In this document: positions 51,897-60,763 of the stretch, one piece after another
Layout of the letters: every line of letters starts with the position of its first letter
How positions within the stretch are numbered: the stretch's first letter is position 1
From: Bacteroidia bacterium
Lineage (GTDB): Bacteria; Bacteroidota; Bacteroidia; B-17B0; Aurantibacillaceae
DNA length: 64,000 nt
Direction of reading: 5' to 3'
Assembly: GCA_016787445.1 (NCBI GenBank)
Contig: JAEUTQ010000021.1
Location: forward strand, 23,986 to 87,985
Made by a program: the position numbers and the translations under genes
Notes under the pieces: model-generated
The model's database searches: none
What the model was told of the DNA's origin: nothing
The model's input: the letters and a program-made list of their open reading frames with translations, nothing else

Positions 51897-51915
51897 TTAA
51901 AATTCTAAATGATTT

Positions 51916-51946
51916 AAAAACCCCGGGCTCAGGCTCGGGGTTTTTT
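51916..51946 (+). terminator. Strong rho-independent terminator
   Basis: AAAAACCCCGGGC (51916-51928) pairs with GCTCGGGGTTTTT (one G-T mismatch) and runs into six T. Confidence 0.9.
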
Positions 51947-52046
51947 ATTTACTGAAATTAACAAAAGAACCGAATTATTAACAGTTATTTTAAACTGCTG
52001 TTTTTTTACCAATATTTGCTCTGAACTAATTTAGAACACATAAACT

Positions 52047-52361
52047 ATGTCGGAAGAAATAGAAAAAAATGAAAATGGAGATTTGTTTTCAAAATCAGTA
52101 AGAGCAGGAAAGCGTACTTATTTTTTTGATGTAAAATCAACACGCGGTAATGATTACTATTTAACCATTACTGAAAGTAAAAAGAGATTTGGTGAAGACG
52201 GAAAGTTCTTTTACGAAAAACACAAAATTTTCTTGTATAAGGAAGATTTTGAAAAATTCTTGGAAGGCCTGAATGAAGCTGTCAACCACATTAAGGAAAA
52301 TGCTCCTGCCATTTCTTCCAATAATGATAAGGATATCAATTTTGAAGATTTAGGTAATTAA
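52047..52361 (+). CDS. DUF3276 / PUR-domain nucleic-acid-binding protein
   Basis: 104 residues. The pattern FSKSVRAGKRTYFFDVKSTR (landmark VRAGKRTYFFDVK), YYLTITESKKRF and KIFLYKEDFEKF is that of the DUF3276 family, single PUR repeats that dimerise and bind single-stranded DNA or RNA; the Borrelia homologue is an RNA- and DNA-binding regulator. The acidic N- and C-terminal tails are disordered. Such proteins are conserved and abundant across Bacteroidetes. Single gene bounded by terminators on both sides; the downstream terminator overlaps its stop codon. Confidence 0.9.
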   Translation: MSEEIEKNENGDLFSKSVRAGKRTYFFDVKSTRGNDYYLTITESKKRFGEDGKFFYEKHKIFLYKEDFEKFLEGLNEAVNHIKENAPAISSNNDKDINFEDLGN

Positions 52362-52392
52362 AAAATCCCCTCAATTGAGGGGATTTTTTTTA
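52361..52392 (+). terminator. Rho-independent terminator, 28-bp perfect palindrome
   Basis: Perfect 12-bp stem with AATT loop (52361-52388) followed by T run; starts at the last base of the preceding stop codon. Confidence 0.93.
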
Positions 52393-52551
52393 TAGTAAAC
52401 TCTTGTAAATCTTCTTGCGGCTTGTTATCCCCGTCAATCTCCATTTAAAAATCCAATACCCATTCTGTTCCATTTTAATCGGCGTTCCTCATAGTAGGTT
52501 GATTTTGCTTTATAGAATAGGAGTTGAAGTATTAAAATCTTTGTGATTGGC

Positions 52552-52583
52552 TTGATTTTTCACAAAAAAATGACTTACTTTTG
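52552..52583 (+). promoter_or_regulatory. Complete Bacteroidetes-type promoter of the cupredoxin gene
   Basis: TTG (52552-52554), 21-bp spacer, TACTTTTG (52576-52583); both boxes match, leader about 18 bases. Confidence 0.7.
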
Positions 52584-52606
52584 ATTAAACCTATAAAACA
52601 TATATC

Positions 52607-53230
52607 ATGAAAAAAATCTACTCCTTATTTTTATTGCTCTCAATTGCTTTTGCAACAAAAGCAGCTTCTTACACGGTAACTATCTCCGGATTCTCATATT
52701 CACCGGCTACGTTAACCGTAAATATTGGTGATGTTGTTACTATTAACGCTTCCGGCGGTCATCCTTTAGCAGAAGTTGATCAAACAACCTGGAATGCAAA
52801 TGGCACTGCAACCTTATCTACCGGCTTTGGTGTTAAAACTGCCAATCATACATTCACTGTTACTTCGAACAACACCATGTATTATGTGTGTACTGCTCAC
52901 GTAACTATGGGAATGAAAGGTCAAATTGTAGTTAATAGTGTTGGTGTAAACGAACAGCAAATTAGTTTTAATAACGTAAATGTGTTTCCTAATCCTGCTG
53001 CAAACAAAGTACAAATTGCTTTTAGTTCAATAGGAAATAACAATGTAAGCGTGGCTTTATTTGATATCACAGGAAGAAAAATTGAAAACATTCAATCAAA
53101 TTTTGAAGCTGTTAACGGAACCAATGTAATTACTTACAACATTCCTAATTATTTAAATTCAGGTAACTATTTCATTGAAATCTCAGCTGGAAATCAAAAA
53201 GCCAGCAGAAAACTTATTATTCTAGAATAA
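52607..53230 (+). CDS. T9SS-exported cupredoxin (plastocyanin-like) protein
   Basis: 207 residues: signal peptide MKKIYSLFLLLSIAFATKAA, one cupredoxin domain (about residues 22-110) and a type A sorting domain (NVFPNPAANKVQIAF, FDITGRKIENI, GNYFIEI, RKLIILE). The complete type 1 copper site is visible: His52 (GGHPL), Cys95 and His98 in YVCTAHVTMGM, and Met103, spaced C-x2-H-x4-M as in plastocyanin. It would carry electrons or bind copper at the cell surface rather than in the periplasm. Partner unknown. Own promoter and terminator; monocistronic. Confidence 0.9.
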   Translation: MKKIYSLFLLLSIAFATKAASYTVTISGFSYSPATLTVNIGDVVTINASGGHPLAEVDQTTWNANGTATLSTGFGVKTANHTFTVTSNNTMYYVCTAHVTMGMKGQIVVNSVGVNEQQISFNNVNVFPNPAANKVQIAFSSIGNNNVSVALFDITGRKIENIQSNFEAVNGTNVITYNIPNYLNSGNYFIEISAGNQKASRKLIILE

Positions 53231-53242
53231 ACTTAACAACAT

Positions 53243-53274
53243 AAAAAAGGGTAGACAAATGTCTACCCTTTTTT
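53243..53274. terminator. Bidirectional rho-independent terminator
   Basis: A 14-bp perfect stem (53243-53256 with 53261-53274) around AAAT, with A and T runs, between convergent genes. Confidence 0.93.
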
Positions 53275-53293
53275 ATTATATAGATTATAACTT

Positions 53294-55480
53294 CTAGTTC
53301 ACGGATTTTCCTAGGAAATCAAGAGCTATTAATTCTTCAAGTGTGTAGCGCTTTCCATCTACGAAACCAACGATCCAAGCATCTTTCTGCCCTTTGGAAA
53401 TTGCTTTCTGTCTTTGAACTTCAGCTTCTTTTATTGTTTTAAACTCCAATTGTGTAAAGCGAGTGATGCCATCAGGATAATTCACTACTTCCGGTTTACC
53501 GTACTGCTTTAAATGATCATACTTGTAGTTCTCAGGATGACGATACGCTGCGATTTGTACTTTAAATATCATTGTGCCGGCACAATGATTCCCGGCAATA
53601 CTCAGTAATTGTTTATATACTGCAGGATCATTCAATGATTTTCCTTTTAATGGTGAAAAATCAGGAAGTGGCGAATTAGGATTGCAAGGTTCTTTTGAAG
53701 TATTTTCAGTAGTGGTTACATCCGTTTGAGTAGTGGTAGTAGGATTACTTACAGAAGTTGTTGTTGTGCCTGTTGTATTCGCTACTGCAGTTGCTGTTGT
53801 AGTATTTGGTGTTGTAGTATTTGTACCTTCCGTATACAAATAAAAATCTTTACGAACTTCAAGGAACTTTTCTAAGTTTTCAATATCCAATTCCTCTTCA
53901 GCCGACTCATAGCCCGGTGCAGATGCTTTAATTTTATAAACTGAGCCCGGACTTAAAGCAACAAGATACTTTCCGGAAATTGAATTTGATAAGTAATCAC
54001 CTATGTTCACATTACCTGCGGGAGTTATTCCCTGAGCTTGCATAGCTGCTTTTTCTTCATCACTTAATTTTTCACCTACATTTAATCGGATAACGGAAAT
54101 CGTTCCCTGAATTGGCTTATCATTACCATAAACGGTTCCTTTTAACATGGCAATGATTGGCTTTTCTCCTAATATTCCGGGAGTCACCATATAAATATCC
54201 TGTTTACCTTTTCCTCCTGCTCCTCCTCTGTCTGATGAGAAAAATCCTTTATCGCCTTTTGCGTTGATTACATAATAACGATCATCTTCGGTTGTGTTTA
54301 ATGGAATTCCCATGTTACGCGGCTCCAACCATTCGCCATCCTTCTGAACAGAGAACATAATATCGTAACCACCAATACTGCTGTGACCCTTTGAACTGAA
54401 AAATAATGTAATACCATCGGGATGTATAAATGGTGCGTCCTCATCATTTGCAGTATTAATTTTTGGCCCCATATTAATAGCAGGTCCCCACTCACCATTC
54501 ACCTTTTGAGACACATAAATATCTCTTCCGCCTAAGCCTCCTTTACGTTCTGAAGCAAAATATAAAAAGCGTTCATCGGCCGACATGGAACAACTCCCTT
54601 CCCACGCTTCAGAATTAATGTTTTTGTTTAATTTTTCAGGCTTCGACCATTCATTACCGTTCAATACACTCATGTATAAATCACCCAAATCGTTGTTACT
54701 TGCAAACGAAAAAAGTTTTGTTCCATCAGGAGAGATAGCGATGGCCGCGTCATTTCCATTGGTGTTAACAGAAGTAACAGGAGTTGGCTCGCTCCATAAA
54801 GAGTCGTTTGTTTTAACACTCATAAATACATCTTCGCGGTATTCACCATTTGGATCAGGCTTCAACTCTTCATTTAATTTGCCTCCCATGCTTTTGCTTC
54901 CCGCGTACGTAAAAATCATCATCGATTCATCGGCAGTAATTACCGGAACACCTTCCACTTCGTCTGTGTTAATTGGAGGACCGATATTTGTGATTTCGGC
55001 TTGAATCTTTTTGTCGATTAACTCAATACCGTTATTACAATTCTTAATTACATTCTTTGCATCTTCAACAAAAAATTTATCGTCTTCTTTTGCTTTTGCT
55101 CCAACTGAAGATATATACGACTCTAATGTTTTAATGGCATCCTGAAAACGATAATTCACATGGTATGCTTTACCCAAATAATAATCAATATCCTTTAAAT
55201 CCTTTGCTTTGCCGGTCTTTTTCATGTCCTCAAAAATGTCAATGGCGCGCGACTTTTTCTCAGGATAATACAAACAGCAATAGCCCAACTTAAACTTATA
55301 ATCAATTTCCTTAGGGCTTTTGGCACTTAGCTTATCATATAACTCATAAGCTTTTTTGTAATCCTTATTACTAAAAAAGTAAAAGGCTTCTTCCTCAATT
55401 TCTTTGCTTGATTGTGCTTTTACAATAAAGGTGAGGCACACCACAAATAAAAAAGACAGCAAATAACGGCCGTTTTGCAT
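53294..55480 (-). CDS. TPR / PD40-propeller / CNA-like / SPOR-like envelope protein
   Basis: 728 residues from ATG 55480 (MQNGRYLLSFLFVVCLTFIVKAQ); an ATG at 55498 would add six residues. Signal peptide, then TPR repeats (about residues 30-130), a PD40 propeller with blades such as FASERKGGLGGRDIYVS and FSSDRGGAGGKGKQDIYMV (landmarks only), a CarboxypepD_reg/CNA-like sandwich (LKGTVYGNDKPIQGTISV), a Thr/Val-rich disordered linker of about 45 residues, and a C-terminal SPOR-like domain (FKVQIAAYRHPENY, QLEFKTIKEAE) instead of the OmpA domain of PorE. SPOR domains bind denuded septal glycan, so this is probably a PorE relative attached to peptidoglycan. It is divergent from the SpoIIE phosphatase gene. 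Confidence 0.82.
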   Translation of the reverse strand: MQNGRYLLSFLFVVCLTFIVKAQSSKEIEEEAFYFFSNKDYKKAYELYDKLSAKSPKEIDYKFKLGYCCLYYPEKKSRAIDIFEDMKKTGKAKDLKDIDYYLGKAYHVNYRFQDAIKTLESYISSVGAKAKEDDKFFVEDAKNVIKNCNNGIELIDKKIQAEITNIGPPINTDEVEGVPVITADESMMIFTYAGSKSMGGKLNEELKPDPNGEYREDVFMSVKTNDSLWSEPTPVTSVNTNGNDAAIAISPDGTKLFSFASNNDLGDLYMSVLNGNEWSKPEKLNKNINSEAWEGSCSMSADERFLYFASERKGGLGGRDIYVSQKVNGEWGPAINMGPKINTANDEDAPFIHPDGITLFFSSKGHSSIGGYDIMFSVQKDGEWLEPRNMGIPLNTTEDDRYYVINAKGDKGFFSSDRGGAGGKGKQDIYMVTPGILGEKPIIAMLKGTVYGNDKPIQGTISVIRLNVGEKLSDEEKAAMQAQGITPAGNVNIGDYLSNSISGKYLVALSPGSVYKIKASAPGYESAEEELDIENLEKFLEVRKDFYLYTEGTNTTTPNTTTATAVANTTGTTTTSVSNPTTTTQTDVTTTENTSKEPCNPNSPLPDFSPLKGKSLNDPAVYKQLLSIAGNHCAGTMIFKVQIAAYRHPENYKYDHLKQYGKPEVVNYPDGITRFTQLEFKTIKEAEVQRQKAISKGQKDAWIVGFVDGKRYTLEELIALDFLGKSVN

Positions 55481-55497
55481 AGATTTAGATTTTAACA

Positions 55498-55509
55498 CTT
55501 TAGCTAAAG
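55498..55509. repeat. 12-bp perfect palindrome between divergent genes
   Basis: CTTTAGCTAAAG, 18 bp upstream of the TPR/SPOR gene start and 108 bp upstream of the SpoIIE gene. Candidate operator; no known regulator matched. Confidence 0.35.
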
Positions 55510-55616
55510 GTCTGTTTAAAAACGATGAGGATTCGTAACTGCCTGAACAACTTATTAAAAGCCTCTTGTTAAAAATACACGGGTTTACAGGATTTTATTT
55601 ATTTTGATCCAGATTT

Positions 55617-57926
55617 ATGCTTGTCTTTCAAACCAAACTACTTATTCTGTTAGCCAACGCTCTTTACGTTAGCATTATAATCATTTTGGTTCTAATCTGT
55701 GCTGTGCTAATTTATATGCTTAAAAAAGCCAATTACAAGCAAAAAAACATAGCTCCTGACAGTGAATTACAGTTTAAAAAACTGGTTGAAAGCGCCAAGG
55801 AAATCATTTATGCTACCGATAACCTTGGCAATATAAGCTACGTTAATGACTCTACACTTGAGAGTTTGGGTTATACAAAAGAGGAATTAATTGGCAAAAG
55901 TTATAAAACATTAATAAGAGAGGATTACGTTCTTAAAACCGAGGCTTTTTACAAGAAACAAATTAAAGACAATGTTGGGGAATCATTTCAAATATTACCG
56001 TTTGTAACAAAATCCGGAAAATTATTGTGGGTTGGTCAATCTGCCTACCTAAAGTTCGAAACTTCAACAGGAAAGTATACAGGTTCACAAATCATTTGCC
56101 GAAACATTACCGAAAGAATTTTAGCTGAAGAAAAACTTAAACAACATAATAGCGATTTAAAAGTTATTAATCGTGTAAAAGAAATCATTTTAGCCTCCAA
56201 TGAAACCTCTAATATGTATGTTAAGATTCTTTTATTATTGGGCGCTAATTCCGATAAAACAAATCTTTTTAGCATTAACATTATTGATAAATACGATCCT
56301 CGATTACACAATTACTCACTTAACACTAAGGATCAATCCGTACAGAACACTCAACATACAGTAACCCGAGAAGATATTGAGCGCTTATATAATTTCACTT
56401 CGTCAATAATTAATTTCGACACTCATAAAAAAGAAGAAGAAACACTACAATTGTTGCATCAACACACAAACCTATTTAAAAGCGCTGTTATTTCGTCCAT
56501 TGAAAGTGCAAATAAAATTTATGGGTTTGTTTGCTTTTTTTCTAAAATCAATAACATCTACCAAGAGGATCATGTTATAATGGTGAAAGATATTTGCACC
56601 AGCTTGAGCAGTTTCTTTGTTCAGTATGACCAGCGACAGTTAATCAATGATTATTCTAAACAACTCGAGATTTTGAATGCTTCTAAAACGAAACTTATCT
56701 CATACAATAACCTTACTGATGTGTACAATGGCATAATCGAACTATTGTATCAAGAAATAAAAAATGTTTATAGAGTTAGTGTCTTGATTCATGATTTAGA
56801 TAAAAAAATTGGTAACCTGATTTATAAAGACAACAAGTCACCTGTAATTTCAAGCAAAATCATTAACACAACTAATGTTCCCACTGTTCCGCTCCATGTT
56901 AAGGGGCAGATTTTTGACAAACAAGATTTAAACAATGATCCGCATCTTTCCGATGAAGATAAACTTTGGTTAAGTAGGGGAATTAATTCAATTATCAGCT
57001 TACCGATAATGATAGGTGACAAACTCTACGCATCTGTTAATTTATTATCAACCCAGCCTCATAATTTTACAGAACAACAAAAAGCTTTAATAAAAGAAAT
57101 TAACGAATCGGCAGCCATTGTTATTGAACAATTAATGTTTAAGGAAATCATATCTGAAAAAAATAAAGACATCTCTGATAACATTAATTATGCTAAACGT
57201 ATTCAAAATGCCTTAATGCCCGCCGAAGATTACCTCAATAAACTCTTACCTGAATCATTTTTAATTTTTAGTCAGAGAGATTCATTAGGCGGAGATTTTT
57301 ACTGGTACGATCAATTGGAAGATAATATTTTCATGGCCGTTGGTGATTGCACGGGCCATGGAGTATCCGGCTCACTACTTACTATTTTAGCCAGTGATTA
57401 TTTAAAGCAAGCCATTGAAGTAAAAAAATTTACAGATCCCGGATTAGTACTTGAACAACTTCGCGACTCGATGCATGCCACTTTAAATAAATACAATTCG
57501 GGTGATGAAATAATGGACGGCCTGGATATTTCGCTTGGTGTATATAATATCAAAACCAAAACTTTCATGTACGCCTCCGCTATGCAGTATTTTTATTTAG
57601 TACGCAATAATGAGCTCATGGAGTATAAAGGAAATCGCAAGCCAATTGGCGGAACGGCAGCGATGGAAAGTAGCTACTACTTCACTACTCATTTATTTCA
57701 ATTGATGGAGGGGGATATGATTTACTTTACCACCGATGGTTATATTGATCAATTACAGCAAACGTCTGAAAAGCGCTTTGGTAAAGCACGATTCAAACAA
57801 CTTCTTTTACTGATAAGCGATTTACCTACTAATGAACAAAAGAAAAATCTGCTAGAGCAGCACACAAAATGGAAAGGTAACCTTCCACAAACGGATGATA
57901 TCTGCTTGCTTGGCTTTAGAGTTTAG
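55617..57926 (+). CDS. PAS-GAF-SpoIIE protein serine/threonine phosphatase
   Basis: 769 residues. N-terminal TM helix (about residues 12-35), a PAS domain (about 48-165; YATDNLGNISYVNDSTLESLGYTKEELIGK, landmark GYTKEELIGK), two GAF-like regions (about 185-345 and 360-505), a short helical linker and a C-terminal SpoIIE/PP2C-type phosphatase (about 520-769). The metal-site motifs RDSLGGDFYW and GDCTGHGVSGSL, with FYTTDGYIDQ-like YFTTDGY later, are intact. Such proteins dephosphorylate anti-anti-sigma or related regulators in response to a signal sensed by PAS/GAF. No partner switch genes lie next to it. Its stop shares TTAG (57923-57926) with the convergent subtilase. Confidence 0.9.
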   Translation: MLVFQTKLLILLANALYVSIIIILVLICAVLIYMLKKANYKQKNIAPDSELQFKKLVESAKEIIYATDNLGNISYVNDSTLESLGYTKEELIGKSYKTLIREDYVLKTEAFYKKQIKDNVGESFQILPFVTKSGKLLWVGQSAYLKFETSTGKYTGSQIICRNITERILAEEKLKQHNSDLKVINRVKEIILASNETSNMYVKILLLLGANSDKTNLFSINIIDKYDPRLHNYSLNTKDQSVQNTQHTVTREDIERLYNFTSSIINFDTHKKEEETLQLLHQHTNLFKSAVISSIESANKIYGFVCFFSKINNIYQEDHVIMVKDICTSLSSFFVQYDQRQLINDYSKQLEILNASKTKLISYNNLTDVYNGIIELLYQEIKNVYRVSVLIHDLDKKIGNLIYKDNKSPVISSKIINTTNVPTVPLHVKGQIFDKQDLNNDPHLSDEDKLWLSRGINSIISLPIMIGDKLYASVNLLSTQPHNFTEQQKALIKEINESAAIVIEQLMFKEIISEKNKDISDNINYAKRIQNALMPAEDYLNKLLPESFLIFSQRDSLGGDFYWYDQLEDNIFMAVGDCTGHGVSGSLLTILASDYLKQAIEVKKFTDPGLVLEQLRDSMHATLNKYNSGDEIMDGLDISLGVYNIKTKTFMYASAMQYFYLVRNNELMEYKGNRKPIGGTAAMESSYYFTTHLFQLMEGDMIYFTTDGYIDQLQQTSEKRFGKARFKQLLLLISDLPTNEQKKNLLEQHTKWKGNLPQTDDICLLGFRV

Positions 57927-60715
57927 TTGAGTATCGCTTTAAAGCTAAACACCTCACCATTACTTTTTACTTTCACAAAATATACTCCACGACTCCAGTC
58001 AGAAGTATTAATTGAAAATGAATTTTTCTTTTCAGCCTTTAATACTAATCTGCCAATAGCATCATACACTTCAATGGATGATTCAACATTTTCTTTCAGC
58101 TCAAAATTCAAACTGTTAGTAGCAGGATTCGGGTACATTTTCACAAAATTAATTTCACTGTTTGATTCATTAATTCCGGAAAAAATATCATTGTACTTTA
58201 TTTGTGCATTAACAGCACCTGCTTGCAAATCACTTAAGTCATCACCGGCAATTAAAGCAAAAGCAACTGTAACACTTTGCGCCGGCGCTAAAGCGTGCGG
58301 ACCACTGCTCATCACATTAATCACATCATTACCTGTCCCCGCTCCACCTGCTGTTAAACGGTTTGTTCGCATTGTATTGTACTTAACATCTGTTGGATAT
58401 CCTGATGAATAAATATCATATCCGCCGCCGCCACCGGCTATATTATCAATAGCATGAAAGACAGGAGCCCCTGTTGAAGTCAGCAATTTAATACCGGCAT
58501 ATTTTCCGGCCGCATTAGTACACCACGAATATCCCATCTTGTTGGTTGCATCATACGCTGATTTGTTATTCGCGAAAGTAGTGGCATCAATATCCCAGTC
58601 GGCACAAATACCGGTGTATAAATTATTATACGTAACAGAACTGATGTTTTTAATGACATATTCCCAAATCACAAATTTTTTATTTGGAGCTGTACTCCAG
58701 GCATAATTACGTTGTTCAACCTCAACACCGATTGGAGAAGCGGAAGCATTATCGTTATACTTAGAATACGTATCAAAATTACTTTTTGCTCCTGTTGTAA
58801 TTCGACTGATTGTATTCATTACTGTAAAATCAGCGTCACTGCTTGCTGAAGTTCCACGCACCACATCAGATACTTTCGTAGAATCAACACCAATTAACAA
58901 ACCTGCATCCCATAATAAATTCACACCTTGATAAATAAATCCTAATCCTTGTGCTTGATTATCCTGATTGTAACCGATTTTACCTTTACTGGTGGCGGTT
59001 GTTCCCACATCATTGATGTAAATATTTAAATAGTCGGCATTAGCATATACTGTAAAAAACTGAGAGGCTGTATAACTTCCGTCTTTCATATCCAATCTAA
59101 ATGTAAGAGGTGCGTTGGAAGCAAAACTTCCCGATAAAACAAATTTGTATGGTGTTGATGTGTTGCTTACAGAAGCTAAAGTATTTATTACACCTAGAGT
59201 CTGTGTGTTATTAAGAGCTGTTGCCTGAGCAGATAAAGAAACTAACGTAGCGCCTAGTGCGGCAGTTGGCGCCAAGTAATTTGTAAATAAACCTCCGATT
59301 GATAAAGTATCTCCTCCAACATAAAATTCATCGTTTTTATCGGTGACTTGAATGTTTTGAAATAAAACTGAAGGAGCAGCCGGATCGTTTAATGCTCTGA
59401 ATAAATTAATACGACCTGTACCCAATTTATTTAAACGACCATTATTTACCGGTAAACCGTAAATATTATCTGCTGTAATTTTTAAACGCTCGCCGGCTTG
59501 CATGGCAGTATAAGCCGGAAAATAAGAGCGTACAATTGCAATGGCTCCTGCTACAACCGGTGAAGACATAGATGTTCCGGTTTGTGCACTATAACCATTA
59601 CTGGTCCAGGTGGCGTTGACATTTGTTCCAGGCGCGCACACATCAATAAAATAACCATAATTAGAACTTGGATTTACAACGTCATTTGCTTGCGTATTTG
59701 CAACGGCCAATACATAATCATAAGCAGCAGGATAAAATAATTGATCCAAACCATTATTACCAGCAGCGGCAACTACCAATGCGTCTTTGTTAATTGTTGC
59801 GTATGTACAAATATCCTGACCGTATTGTCCGCCACCGGCACCACCCCAGGAACAATTGATAACTTTACATCCGTGATCGGCAGCATATTTAATTCCTTCA
59901 TAAGCTGAAACTAAATTACCGCCTCCATCTGCAATTTTCACAGGTAAAAATTTACAATTGAAACCAATGCCCGCAATACCAACTGAATTATCGGTTGCAG
60001 CAGCAGCAATACCTGAAACGTGCACACCATGTGGATTACCTTGCCATGTTGGATCATTGTCGTTCATGCCAACATCCCACCCTCTGAAATTATCTACATA
60101 AGTATCGCCATCATTATCAATCATGTCAATTGGGTCGGCATAATTATATTTAATATTCGCTTGTAAATCGGAATGTGTTAATTCAACGCCGGTATCTGTT
60201 ATGCCAATCACAACATTAGTATCGCCCTTACTTAAATTCCATGCATTGTAAGCATTAATACGATTAATATGATACTGCTGAGAAACCGTTGCCTGCGGAT
60301 CGTTAGGATTGTAAGCAGGCTTTGGAATAAAATGTGGTTCCGCATACTCCAACACGTTTGAAGCAAGTAAGGTATTAATAGCTTTTTGAAGAGAAACGTT
60401 TGAAGAAAATTTACATTCATAAATTAACGACAAATCTGCCATTGGAATTCCATCCTTATTGTACAAACTTCTGGGAGCTTGCTCACCTTTAAACTTTTTG
60501 GAGTTTGTTGTAACGCCAATAGCACTAAAACTTTTTTGCAAGGAAGCAAGATTCACACCGGTCTCCGTACAAAAATTTCTGAAAACACCTTTTACCTTAA
60601 AGATGATGGTGTTCGACATATATTCTGAAGGCGAAATATTTTCAGGTAACTGATATTTAGTTTGAGCCGTAATTGAAAAGGCAAAGCCCAAAAAAAGCGT
60701 AGTAAGTTTTTTCAT
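57923..60715 (-). CDS. T9SS-exported subtilisin-like serine protease (S8)
   Basis: 930 residues. Signal peptide (KLTTLFLGFAFSITAQ), an N-terminal prodomain of about 110 residues, and an S8 catalytic domain with Asp174 (GITDTG), His229 (PHGVHVSG), oxyanion Asn320 (AAAGNNG) and Ser382 (GTSMSSP), so the protease is complete. A further ~350 residues of beta-rich sequence with no named fold precede the type A sorting domain (VKMYPNPATNSLNFEL, YDAIGRLVLKAE, GVYFVKV). It acts outside the cell or at the surface. A TTG-N19-TAACTTTA promoter is present; the gene overlaps the SpoIIE gene by four bases at the stop. Confidence 0.93.
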   Translation of the reverse strand: MKKLTTLFLGFAFSITAQTKYQLPENISPSEYMSNTIIFKVKGVFRNFCTETGVNLASLQKSFSAIGVTTNSKKFKGEQAPRSLYNKDGIPMADLSLIYECKFSSNVSLQKAINTLLASNVLEYAEPHFIPKPAYNPNDPQATVSQQYHINRINAYNAWNLSKGDTNVVIGITDTGVELTHSDLQANIKYNYADPIDMIDNDGDTYVDNFRGWDVGMNDNDPTWQGNPHGVHVSGIAAAATDNSVGIAGIGFNCKFLPVKIADGGGNLVSAYEGIKYAADHGCKVINCSWGGAGGGQYGQDICTYATINKDALVVAAAGNNGLDQLFYPAAYDYVLAVANTQANDVVNPSSNYGYFIDVCAPGTNVNATWTSNGYSAQTGTSMSSPVVAGAIAIVRSYFPAYTAMQAGERLKITADNIYGLPVNNGRLNKLGTGRINLFRALNDPAAPSVLFQNIQVTDKNDEFYVGGDTLSIGGLFTNYLAPTAALGATLVSLSAQATALNNTQTLGVINTLASVSNTSTPYKFVLSGSFASNAPLTFRLDMKDGSYTASQFFTVYANADYLNIYINDVGTTATSKGKIGYNQDNQAQGLGFIYQGVNLLWDAGLLIGVDSTKVSDVVRGTSASSDADFTVMNTISRITTGAKSNFDTYSKYNDNASASPIGVEVEQRNYAWSTAPNKKFVIWEYVIKNISSVTYNNLYTGICADWDIDATTFANNKSAYDATNKMGYSWCTNAAGKYAGIKLLTSTGAPVFHAIDNIAGGGGGYDIYSSGYPTDVKYNTMRTNRLTAGGAGTGNDVINVMSSGPHALAPAQSVTVAFALIAGDDLSDLQAGAVNAQIKYNDIFSGINESNSEINFVKMYPNPATNSLNFELKENVESSIEVYDAIGRLVLKAEKKNSFSINTSDWSRGVYFVKVKSNGEVFSFKAILN

Positions 60716-60733
60716 GTAAAAAATTTAATCTAT

Positions 60734-60763
60734 TAAAGTTAAAGAAATTTAACGGAAATGCAA
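60734..60763 (-). promoter_or_regulatory. Promoter of the subtilase gene
   Basis: On minus TTG (60763-60761), 19-bp spacer, TAACTTTA (60741-60734): 7 of 8 at the -7 box with ideal spacing; starts directly after the LRR gene stop. Confidence 0.55.

Noticed and set aside
52393..52551. Possible small RNA between DUF3276 and cupredoxin genes
   Set aside because: No hairpin, promoter or terminator specific to it was found beyond those assigned to the flanking genes.
53690..53840. Tandem nucleotide repeat in the TPR/SPOR gene
   Set aside because: It is a Thr/Val-rich low-complexity protein linker with irregular codons, not an exact DNA repeat.
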